Shown here in pieces: positions 23,349-32,958 of a stretch of 64,000 bases of DNA; position 1 is the stretch's first letter, and every line of letters starts with the position of its first letter. The translations under genes were made by a program, and so were the position numbers. The DNA lies in NCBI GenBank assembly GCA_965153455.1, contig OZ234500.1, forward strand, positions 4,526,001-4,590,000, read 5' to 3'. The DNA is from Sphagnum compactum. Lineage: Eukaryota > Bryophyta > Sphagnopsida > Sphagnales. Under the pieces are notes generated by a model. It saw only the letters and a program-made list of their open reading frames with translations. It had not been told where the DNA came from and searched no databases.

Positions 23349-24550
23349 TATAACTGCAGGTACGTCTAAGAATTTTTTATTCTTCATCACTATGGCATAT
23401 ATTTTCAGGCACACCATGTTCCTCAAGAAACTGGAGAGAAATTTGGCCACAACATATTTGTCAGGACATCGAACAAATCTAACTTCAACATGGCAAAAAG
23501 AATTGTGTGTCTCAATTGTTTGTCTTCAGCTTTGACTTGGAAGTGTTGCAGGTATCACAATGCACTGGTGGATTCCTAAGAGGGCAATGCCAATCTAAAT
23601 CCTAAGTGATCATACCAACATGCTCACTACACAAAGGCCAGTTCAAAGGTTAGTTCTCACGTGGATGCTTTGTTGTAGAAAGCAGGGGAGCTTCACCCGT
23701 TTGGCAAGATCGGTACCAATTGTGATACCAAAATCTTTAAGCATCAACCATGTACATGGAACAACACCAAAGAAGAGGAATTATGATATGATGCACACCT
23801 TGCAAGGAAAAAGAGAAAGTTCAAAATTCCCTGCATTTGTCGCAGATCAAGTATGCAAAGTTCACAATAATAATATGATGCCTCAATTCACACAGCAACA
23901 ATTCAAAGCAGCAATCAAGAGAGGGTTGAAGCAGCTGCAATATGTTGTTAGTGTTCAAGGATCATGGGTTGCTGGGATTAGATGCAACATATGCTTGTGG
24001 TTCTCTGTCTCTCTGATTGACAGACCCATAACCAAATAAAAAGTACCAAGTGTGTATAAGCTCATTTATTATGTAAGGAACCTAATACAAAGTAGTAGGA
24101 AGACAATGTAAGAGACTCATCCAAGCAAGAGATTCTCTTGTTGGCTAACCTTGAAATCAATCACATCATCATTTGTCACTATTGCTAAATGGGTTCAATA
24201 ATGCACAAACTAAATGCTTTAACTAATGTTTTGAAGATAAAAGATATCCAATGGGGGTTGGTGGACCTTGTCAAAGGAAGTCAAGGTTGCCATAAAGCAC
24301 CAACATCTTCATACTCAGTCTGTATGAAGCCCTCCAGTTCATGATTTTGTTCACACTGGAGAACAAATATTCAATGAACAACTTGGGAATGGGTTTACAA
24401 ACTGGAGCAATTTTTGGGAAACTTGAAATTTTGGGTGGTTTGTTTTGTGGGTGTTTAGTCATTGCTCTTGCTCATAATGATGGCTCACAGGTGATGCATC
24501 GTACATTCTCTTCTTCCTTCCTTGCGCACCAAAAAACATGCATATTAACC
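23349..24550. other. Intergenic, no gene seen
   Basis: Downstream of the coiled-coil gene. A plus-strand frame at 23620-24039 is open but starts at an unconvincing Met and shows no domain. I see no repeat beyond the transposon that starts at 24551. Confidence 0.5.
24543..24550. repeat. 8-bp target-site duplication, left, of hAT copy 1
   Basis: TATTAACC directly precedes the element and recurs exactly at 25548-25555 directly after it. A perfect 8-bp duplication is the hallmark of hAT-superfamily insertion. Confidence 0.95.
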
Positions 24551-25547
24551 CAGGCCTCATAAAACCTGGCATTCTATTTTTAGATGCCAACTTTGCCAGA
24601 ATTAATTTCGCCAAAGTGCCATAATTAAGTAATACTCTTATTAAGAGCATCCCCACCACAAGTCACTAAAACGGTCATTATCACTATTTTTTGGTAGTCG
24701 GTCTGAGCCTCTGAGGGCCAAAATAGTGATTTGGGTGCAGTCATTTTTGTGGTTTCCCACCGCGGAGTCACTAAAGTTTAGCATCTTCTCGCTTTCCATT
24801 GTGGCGGACGGATTGCAGATCCAGGCGGAGCGTGATTCCAACAACAATGCTAGGGAATTGGAAGCGCCCCCCGTGATGCCAACGGATCTCATCAAGATGC
24901 GTCCTGGTGTGTTCATCAGCGAAGTAGTGGATCAATACCGCAGGCACCTAGCCAAACACTGGAGCGTGGACCTGATTGATAATGCGAAGAGCGAACACCG
25001 TGAACTGCTCGCTGTCTATGCGCGCGAGCCGGATGTGAAGGCTGCCTTCGACAAGCATGACGAGAAGACGTTCTTTAACAAGGCGTGGGACTGCTTGAAG
25101 GGGCACTTCATGTAGCTGCGTCAACTATGCGGTGGATTGATGACAGCGTTCCCGAATACGACATCCGTCGAGAGTGACTTTTCCATTGTTAAATGGGAGA
25201 AAAACGACTCTCGTAGCAGCCTAACGAGGCTGTCCCTCGCGGGCATTATGCACGAGAAGCAGTTCGAGCAAATCAAAATGATCAAGCGCCAATCTTTCGC
25301 TTGAATAACAATGCGAGTTTGTCTCCATGTCCATTCCATTCAACATATTCTTTACCTAGTTGTGTTCCGTTTGCGATAGCCGCGAGAATGGTAGTAGCGG
25401 TGTCCGTTTTGATTTTATCTTCTAGTAGGGGGAAGCTTGTTACGGAAAATAAAGCATATGCCAGATGTGCTAGTATTAAGGCGACAAATGTGCCAAAATT
25501 AATTTAATCCTGGCAAAGTTGGCATTTGCCAGGTTTTATGAGGCCTG
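24551..25547 (+). mobile_element. hAT-type DNA transposon remnant, copy 1 (997 bp)
   Basis: The element begins CAGGCCTCATAAAACCTGGC and ends with its exact inverse complement. The terminal inverted repeat is at least 21 bp, with further subterminal similarity (ATGCCAACTTTGCCAG type). An exact 8-bp duplication TATTAACC flanks it. The interior carries the C-terminal, dimerisation-type part of a hAT transposase but no catalytic core, so it is an internally deleted, non-autonomous copy. It contains a MITE-like segment at about 24646-24775 with its own inverted blocks (ATCACTATTTT / AAAATAGTGAT). Its interior is notably GC-rich against the AT-rich surroundings. A sister copy lies at 26012-27016 in the same orientation. 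Confidence 0.92.
24820..25304 (+). pseudogene. hAT transposase C-terminal fragment, copy 1, nonsense-interrupted
   Basis: The frame runs through residues EAPPVMPTDLIKMRPGV and EHRELLAVYAREPDV, then an in-frame TAG at 25113-25115 where the sister copy has CAG. It then continues in the same frame through TTSVESDFSIVKWEKND and LAGIMHEKQFEQIKMI to TGA at 25302. The last part matches the hAT dimerisation region pattern ('SVE..FS..k..k.d.RssLt...l..i...kq'). The conserved catalytic residues upstream are absent. Apart from the TAG the frame is intact, so the lesion is recent. Confidence 0.85.
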
Positions 25548-25555
25548 TATTAACC

Positions 25556-26003
25556 TGAGGTTTTGCAATCTCACCAGACATTACCATCTTTTGCACCAGA
25601 TCTTTCAAGCCTTCTTCAAGCAATTCAGGTGCACAGTTGTTGAGAGAAAAAAATGACTTTTGCATATGAGACAATTGATTTCACAACATGGGTCATTGAG
25701 GTGATACAATCCATCTGCACAAAGGGCAAGATCCAAGAAATACATGAATCGCAAGAATGTACAATCTGATTATAATCTCCTTTGACTCTTAAACATTCGC
25801 AGATCATGAGGCTTAGGAGGGGAAGGTTCTTATGCCTACTCGTTGAGAGTGGAAGGAAATTTTGCCTACATAGGTAAAAGATTCTCCTATCATAAAGACC
25901 AGCTTCCATTTTTTCCTTTGTATTTTTCAGGACGCTCCCTGGCTTGAATTTTGCAGTAACTGAAAACTGTACCTTCCAAAATGTTGAAGAACCCATACAG
26001 CCT
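25556..26003. other. Spacer between the two hAT copies
   Basis: No gene is seen. It includes the phrase GTTCTTATGCCTACT...AGAGTGG (from 25829), also present at 3614-3641, so part of it is a dispersed repeat. The last 45 bases form the left arm of a palindrome interrupted by hAT copy 2. Confidence 0.5.
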
Positions 26004-26011
26004 GTTTCGGC

Positions 26012-27016
26012 TAGGCCTCATAAAACCTGGCATTCTATTTTTAGATGCCAACTTTGCCAGAATTAATTTCGCCAAAGTGCCATAATTAAGTAATACTCTT
26101 ATTAAGAGCATCCCCACCGCAAGTCACTAAAACGGTCACTATCACTATTTTTTGGTAGTCGGTCTGAGCCTCTGAGGGCCAAAATAGTGATTTGGGTGCA
26201 GTCATTTTTGTGGTTTTCCACTGCGGAGTCACTAAACTGAAATCATTAGATTTAAGGGGGTCATCGAGTGCGCATTCAGATTGTAGATCCAGGCGGAGCG
26301 TGATTCCAACAACAATGCTAGGGAATTGGAAGCGCCCCCCGTGATGCCAGCGGATCTCGTCAAGATGCGACATGGTGTGTTCATCGGTGAAGTAGTGGAT
26401 CAATACCGCGGGCACCTAGCCAAACACTGGAGCACAGACCTGATTAATAAGGCGGAGAGCGAACACCGTGAACTGCTCGCTGTCTACGCGCGCGAGCCGG
26501 ATGTGAAGGCTACCCTCGACAAGCACGACGAGAAGACGTTCTTTAACGAGGCGTGGGACTGCTTGAAGGGGCGCTTCATGCAGCTGCGTCAACTGTGCGG
26601 TGGATTGGCGACAGCGTTTCCCGAATACGACGTCCGTTGAGAGTGACTTTTCCATCGTTAAATGGAAGAAAAACGACTCCCGTAGCAACCTGACGAGTTT
26701 GTCCCTCGCGGGCATTATGCACGCAAAGCAGTTCGAGCAAATCAAAATGATCAAGCGCCAATCTTTCGCTTGAATAACAGTGTGAGTGTGTCTCCATGTC
26801 CATTCCATTCAACATATTCTTTGCCTAGTTGTGTTCCGTTTGCAATAGCCACAAGAATGGTAGTAGCGGTGTCCGTTTTGATTTTATCTTCTAGTAGGGG
26901 GAAGCTTGTTACGGAAAATAAAGCATATGCCAGATGTGCTAGTATTAAGGCAACAAATGTGCCAGAATTAATTTAATTCTGGCAAAGTTGGCATTTGTCA
27001 GGTTTTATGAGGCCTG
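26012..27016 (+). mobile_element. hAT-type DNA transposon remnant, copy 2 (1005 bp)
   Basis: Same structure and orientation as 24551-25547: the left end is TAGGCCTCATAAAACCTGG (first base T instead of C) and the right end is CAGGTTTTATGAGGCCTG. Flanks are GTTTCGGC (26004-26011) and GTTTAGGC (27017-27024), an 8-bp target duplication with one mismatch, so this insertion is older than copy 1 or has mutated by chance. The copies differ mainly at the segment preceding the coding part (copy 1 ~24775-24812, copy 2 ~26232-26285), where they are unrelated or rearranged. Both carry the internal MITE-like segment, so it predates their split. Confidence 0.9.
26290..26774 (+). pseudogene. hAT transposase C-terminal fragment, copy 2, frameshifted
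   Basis: This copy has CAG where copy 1 has the premature TAG, but one extra T at about 26619 (GCGTTTCCC against GCGTTCCC). The shift ends the frame at TGA 26638-26640 before the dimerisation motif. The remaining bases still encode that motif in another frame. The two sister copies are thus inactivated by different mutations, so each decayed after it inserted. Confidence 0.85.
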
Positions 27017-27076
27017 GTTTAGGCCTATCAGACAGGCTGTATTGGGCCTTCCACATTTCGGAAGGTACAGTTTTCA

Positions 27077-28440
27077 AACTCAGTACCCTTGTCTTTTGCA
27101 TATTTGCATCGTTTTTAACATTATTTTATCACTTTTTGTCTTTATTTATAAAAAGGAAGCGGAAAGAAAGATCACGCTGGTCTTTGCGGAGGGGAAAGGT
27201 CTATTTTCAGACCCTTCTCCTACACTTAAGACGTAGGCACAAGATCCTTTGCATTTTTGTGGAGGGATATTCATGCCAATATTAGAGTCTTGGATCTTCA
27301 AATTTCTTGAAAGAAAAAATGCATTTGAATGAAACTCAAAGTTTCATGCCTTTGAAATGCCATCATTATACACGTCATAAGTTCTAGCTTCCAACTTCAA
27401 ACCTTTTTTTCCAAATTTTTTGTTGAAAACTAGGATCCCAGTTCCAGTTTTTTGAAAAAACCAAAACCTCAGTTTCGGTTCCAAACCCGGTTCCAAAAAT
27501 CAGACTGGGTTCCAATTCACTTTTTTATAACCAAAACGGTTCTAACCTTCTAAACTGGGTTCCAGTTCATTTTTCACTAATCGAAGACAGACCCTAACAG
27601 TTATCAAACCGATTCTTAAGATTCATAATCACGATTCTCAAAAACTTTCAAAGGAACTGTTCCTGTGAGGGTAAACAATTCTATGGCCGAATACTTAGTG
27701 TCTCAGTTGTCGCAGAAATGCAGGTAAATGCTCCTTTCATTTTGGTGGTTCAAAACAAAACGTTCCATGCCCTACTTTGGGCACACCCATTGCACTTTAA
27801 ATCACCAATCACCAAAAACAGAGTATCTAAATATGAACCAGATATGGCGATTTGAAAGGAACGGGGTCGAAAGTCAACAAAATTCAAAACACATCATAAC
27901 CTATGGCTGACAACTTTTTCATCCATGTACAAACAATATCCGATGTATGAAGGTTTGCTCCGTACTATTTTCAGTTCACAGATGAAAAGTGTCCAAACAA
28001 TTTTTTTCATCCTTTAAATGTTCACTTTACAACTCACGGCCAAAATCCTTTGGAAAAAAAGGGCAAAAAATCCAATGGTCATGGGCATAGCAAAGTTCAA
28101 TTTAGAGTTTAGGATGGCATGCACTTGGGAATGGCGCATAGCTATGGGTAACAATGTTTTTTTAAAAAAATTTTTTGTCATGTAACCAAAGGTGACAATC
28201 ATTTCATAGATAATTTAGCTAGATTTGGTGATTAAAAAATCTGAAAATAAAAAATTTAAAGCCCCTTATATTTTTGGCAACTAACTATACATTAGTGTAA
28301 CAAATGGGGTCATTTATTTTTTATTATTTTCTTTTCGAAATTTGGTGATTTCAAAACCCAAAAAACACCCAAATTTCACCATTTTGAAATCAAAATTCAA
28401 CATTTGGCAATGTTTAATTTATTTTTTTAAAAAGTCAATG
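27077..28440. other. Intergenic; short GGTTCC-rich repeats
   Basis: No gene is seen. Between 27430 and 27600 the phrase ACTGGGTTCCA(A/G)TTCA occurs twice with a related CCCGGTTCCA, spaced about 60 bases, a small degenerate repeat. Similar GGTTC/GGAAC-rich stretches occur at 31560-31690 and 32240-32340. The remainder is AT-rich. Confidence 0.45.
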
Positions 28441-28559
28441 GTGGCTAGTCCTTATGAAGCTTGATGCTTCTACTTTTGGGAATTAAATTCTCCCCACAAT
28501 CTCCTCTCCAACCTTTGTGATTGTCTCCTCCAACAAAATCACAAGCTCTTCCTCCTTCA

Positions 28560-29320
28560 AGCTTTGAAAGATCTTGGGTGATGTTCCTCTTGTTCATGTT
28601 TTCTTGAAAAGCAATCAAAGCTGTGATGCATTTTTTGCTTGTGTTTCTTGGGAGAACAATTATTTCAAGTTATGATGCTTCATTTGCTTCTGCTTCTTGG
28701 CAATCCAATTACTCCAAAGCCATGATGCTCCTCTTGCTTTTCTTCCTTGGCAGTTTAGTTGTTTCGGAGCCATGATGCCTTTTTTTCATGCTTTTCAAGA
28801 TGCTCATTTTGCTCGTGCTTTCCTTGATGATCCTATTGCTTGTGATTTTTGTCATGCCCCCTTTTGCTCATGGCTTTATGTGATACTCTTGCCCCTCTTA
28901 CTGGTAATCTAATGGTTCCAAGCCATGATGCTCCCCTTGCTTATGTTTCTTGGCAATCTAGTTGTTCCAAGTTGTGATGATCATCTTGCTTGTGATTTTC
29001 ATCATGCTCCTTTTGCTTTTGTTTTTATATGATGTTCATGCTCCTCTTCTTAACAAGCTCCAAGCCATGATGCTCCTATTGCTCATGCTTCTGAGTGGTC
29101 TAGTTGTTTCAAGCCATGATGTTCCTCTTGTTCATGCTTCCTCGTGGTCTAGTTGCTCCAAGCCATGATGCTCCTTTTACTACTCTTTCCTAGCAGTTTA
29201 GTTGTTCTAGGCTCGTGATTCTCCTACTTTTCTTTCCATGATGCTCTTTTTTTCATGATTTTCTTGTGATGTTTTTGTTCATGTTTTCATGCATGTCAAC
29301 GTCACAATAATTGTGGTCTT
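28560..29320. repeat. Long degenerate minisatellite, about 50-70 bp unit
   Basis: More than ten diverged units of the pattern CAAGCCATGATGCTCCT, CTTGCTTATG and CTTGGCAATCTAGTTGTT follow each other. It is T-rich and C-rich, purine-poor, on the plus strand. The first clear CATGATGCTCCT is at ~28721, with less regular precursors upstream; the array fades after 29250. Open frames across it (for example 28962-29168) are Leu-rich products of the repeat. It shares no unit with the 9.9 kb array but has the same strand bias. Confidence 0.85.
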
Positions 29321-32300
29321 CTTTTGTTTCCCCTCACTTCATGTTCATTTAGTTATGAGGTTGGTGGGTGCGGGTGCAAATGTGCTAGAATATGCCCATT
29401 TGTTCATCACCTTGCTGTTGTTGCATGTCTAGTAGCTTGTTGTGCCTCTGTTGTGAATCCAAGGTTCACACCCTGGTATTCTAATGGGTTGTCACCAAAA
29501 AAGAAGGGGAGATGATTTCTAGTGTATGGAAATCCCTGATGTTGGGTATACAGACTCAATAGGAATTGTTGAAATCTTCCTGAGATAGAAAGAAGGTTAT
29601 TACAAATATTGTTTCTACATCCATATCCTTACAAACACCAAACTTTATTATTTTAGTTCTATGGACTTCAAGGGATCAGATCTTTTTTGATTTCTTCTCA
29701 AGGAACCAATTGGTTGCTTAATGAAAGTGGCAGCTCATATTTCAACAACAAAAATCCCACAAGTACAATCCCACAAGTATAATCACATGGTTCCTTTTAG
29801 AAACTGGACATAGACTCAGAACAGAATAGGTGAGTGTGATCTTATACATTTCATAGTATCCCCTTGTTCCCAAAATCCCCAGAGCTCCCACTATCCAGTA
29901 AGTGTTCTCTTCTTAGAATGAACACATTGCACACTCACATTAAGACCCCCAAACTGTCAAAGATGATGCTACCACAACAACCACTTTTGAAATCCTTGAC
30001 ACACTCATCATTTCCCTTTTGTTGGTCCCTAAAAGAAAATGCTAGACCTCTTAATCTCTTCCTGATGCTCTTGGCACAACAGAAGATCAAGCGTTAGGAT
30101 TCATGAGAGGAAGAAGTCTAGATCAACTTCTGCCCTTAATTGATTACAATCCAGTTCCAAAATCAATTCCACGCCTCCTAATTATCATAAAAACTAGGGA
30201 CTGGGCTTCATCCCCTTGCCAAAAGTCTTCCCTCTTCACTTCAACTAGCTTCTCCACAACCCCTCGTTCCCTTGAAAGCTCCATACCAATCCTCCACCGG
30301 AACCATGATTCACACAGTTCATAAATAGTATCCATTGAGTAAACAGGATTGCGCTCCATCACCGAAACCAGCTCACCAAGATCATTCCACAATAACTTGC
30401 AAAACAACAAAACAAGCCAAAAATAGAAAAACAAGAAAATAAATTCTTTGGCGTCCTTGAAACTCCACGCCTCCAACAGCTCAGCCACAAAACTGAATTA
30501 GGGTTTTCTGCTTTCATCCACAGAAAACATTTGACACTGTTTTTAGTTCACAAGGTGTGCACACCAACCCATTTGAAACTTTTTATGGAAGGTGTCTTTT
30601 GTATTTTTTATTCGTATTGTAGTCCAAGTTGCATCAAATTGGGCCTTTGCATGTCAATTGCCTACTTGTTTTGTGGATCATTGTGTTGTAACCACCACCT
30701 CTGTTGTTTTTCTAGTTTTATTTTCTTTCCTCTCTGTTCATTTTGTTTTAATATGTCTTTTGCTATTGCTTTGTCAATTGCCTTTTTTTTTGTAGGATTT
30801 TCAAATATTCAATAGAGGTCCTTATATGTGATCTAGAATAATCCATTATGGTTTTCTGCCTTGTGTATGTCTTGTAAGTAGACGAGACAAGGCTAATAGG
30901 TTATGCATAATGTGCTAAGGGTGTTCTAACAAAATTTAATTATTTTGGGAACATGTGCATTGTAACACTAACCCAAATCTAACAATCGTTGGCTTCCTCC
31001 ATTAATTTCTTAGTATGAACTCTAAATAACCCTATAACCAAACACAACATTCCTTATGTTAGTTCACTATTGAAACCCCAAAAACCCCACCCTTTCACAA
31101 GAGTAAACATTTCTTACAAAAAAATTGGGCACAAATAACACCCATATCCAACACAACAAAATTTTCAAACTCAATAAATAAATAAATAAATAATATATAT
31201 ATATATATACACACATAAAAGTTCGTTTTTATGGGCGCAAGGTGTAAATGTTTGAACACAAAAGTTTATGGGCAATCATTTGATCATAGAGAAAAATTGA
31301 ACACTGAGAGGATTAGGGTTTTGTTGGTCATGGGCCGTTTCTTGAACATAATGGACGTTCGCCTATAAACATGTGGTCGCCCATAGGTGTGTTTACCCTA
31401 TAAATCCACAATTCTCCAAATTTTCAAGAAATCACTAATTCATTGTTGATTCATTCATGAAACCCAACATTTGAAAAAAATCAAATAACTGGCCATAAAA
31501 CCACTAATTCATTGTTCATTCTTTCATGAAACCCGCCAAATCTTTAAGGTTTTTAAAAAATAACCAAGACCAACAGTTCCGATTTTTGGCGAAGAAACTA
31601 AGCCAACGGTTCTCCGATCTGAAAGAATTAAAAAGCTGGAACCGGGCAGTTCTGGGATCTGAAATAATTTTGAAACTGGAACTGACTGTTTTTTTATAAA
31701 TTCAAATAACTTCACAACACTGAGTTAATTCCTTTTGTTTTTCCCTTCTCCTTTAAAGGAAAACTTTCATTTCTTTTAATTTGGATAAGTAAGAAATGTC
31801 GACTGACACCGCCTGCATTGTTAACCGACACCTGTATGACACGTGTTCAATTTTAAGAGGAACTCATTTGTAGTAATGCAAAAAGATCGGAGAAAACCGA
31901 AAAAGGTCAAAAAGAAAGTAACTGCACCGACAACATCCTTCTTCTGCATTCTTTAGTAAAGAGCCTAGTTTTTACTACTACTACTACTACTAGTTTTTAC
32001 TTTTCACCTACTACGGAAGGATATGCTGTGTGTGAAGTCGACGTGCCATTCCGGTGTTGAGCGGGTATTCTATTCGATAATATCCCCCGGATCCCAAGGG
32101 TCTCCGCTTCCCAAAAACTCTTCCAGGTGTCAGGGAAACCATAAGCTCCGGTAATTTTCCAACCCGAAAAGAACCGGCGGTCGTCGTGAAGGAACAGGCA
32201 TCACCTGCGGGTTCTAGTGGCCGATTGTTAGACTTTTTCAATTTATTGAGAACCGTGGTCACACGTTAGAACTGGTTCTTCTGGTTTCTCTGAGCACCAC

Positions 32301-32958
32301 GGTTACGAACCGTAAGAACCAATGATAACCGGAACGTCTCTAATACCCGCCCAACGCGGAGTCATTCCTGGGCGGAACCGTTGTTTTTTGGGGTATATTT
32401 CGTTAATTATTTATCTTTCGGCCTTGGTTTCTCCGCGCGATCGCGGAATCGAGAACGTTTGTCGTCGTTGTGTGCGTCGAGAATTGAGGGTTGTCAAGCT
32501 TTTCATTAATATTTTAATAATATTTTCTTATTAAAAAAAATTCCCTGGCATCGTGAATTTTCGTTCTAAGCCATAAATTTTGTTCGATTGGAAATTCTTT
32601 CGAGAAAAAAACATTATTGGATATTTTGAGAATTTTTTTGGGTCAAGTTGGGGATGGGTTTTGGTGCTCGCGACGCTACTCAGACTTCGCATTTTTTGCA
32701 GCAGAGTGTCGAAGAAGAAGAAGAAGAAGAAGCAGCAGCTTGTTGAAGGCTGGAGAATCTCACCTCTGGAGAATAAAAATCGCGATTTGAGAGGAGGGGA
32801 GATTGATGCAACAAGAAGCGATTTGCATTGAGTTCTTACATAAAATTCTCATTTTGGATTTTTCGACAAGCTTACTCGGAGAAACGAAGCCCTGAGCTGA
32901 ACAAGCACTTGTACGAACTTGGAAGTGGTGGAACTTAGTGAGAAGCGGAATTCGATAG
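29321..32958. other. Intergenic; one doubtful minus-strand frame
   Basis: No well-supported gene. A minus-strand frame at 30144-30488 is listed separately. An ATAA run passes into a TA run near 31170-31210. The GC-richer block 32030-32390 contains loosely inverted segments (GAGCGGGTATT near 32059 and AATACCCGCCC near 32342). A GAA/CAG run (32711-32739) resembles a plant 5' leader and precedes the exon at 32959. Confidence 0.4.
30144..30488 (-). CDS. Doubtful open frame with one membrane-like segment
   Basis: This frame of ~115 codons begins with GTG at 30488, so it has no valid start of its own and would need an upstream exon. It encodes AELLEAWSFKDAKEF, then a strongly hydrophobic stretch (IFLFFYFWLVLLFCKLLW, residues ~17-34), then a charged tail with ELCESWFRWRIGMELSRERG. 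Composition is more protein-like than neighbouring chance frames. I recognise no family, and an ATG at ~30517 is in a different frame. It could be an exon, a pseudogene piece or chance. Confidence 0.2.
   Translation of the reverse strand: MAELLEAWSFKDAKEFIFLFFYFWLVLLFCKLLWNDLGELVSVMERNPVYSMDTIYELCESWFRWRIGMELSRERGVVEKLVEVKREDFWQGDEAQSLVFMIIRRRGIDFGTGL

Larger units (their letters stand above)
25961..27076. repeat. Older palindrome interrupted by hAT copy 2
   Basis: Left arm 25961-26005 (TGAAAACTGTACCTTCC ... ATACAGCCTGT) is inverse-complementary to right arm 27032-27076 with about five mismatches in 45 bases. Removing copy 2 and one target duplication brings the arms to within about 20 bases of each other, so the insertion target was a foldback sequence, possibly a small MITE. 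The transposon therefore inserted into or near a hairpin loop. Confidence 0.8.

Noticed and set aside
23620-24039. 139-codon plus-strand frame downstream of the coiled-coil gene
   Set aside because: No recognisable domain and mixed composition; the gene before it already ends in a clean stop.
25301-25507. Frames at the 3' side of both hAT copies (also 26770-26976)
   Set aside because: They lie in non-coding subterminal DNA of the transposon after the transposase stop. Their similarity only reflects the shared element.
32030-32390. Possible TIR element with GAGCGGGTATT / AATACCCGCCC
   Set aside because: Only about 18 bases match, with no second internal pair and no target duplication found.
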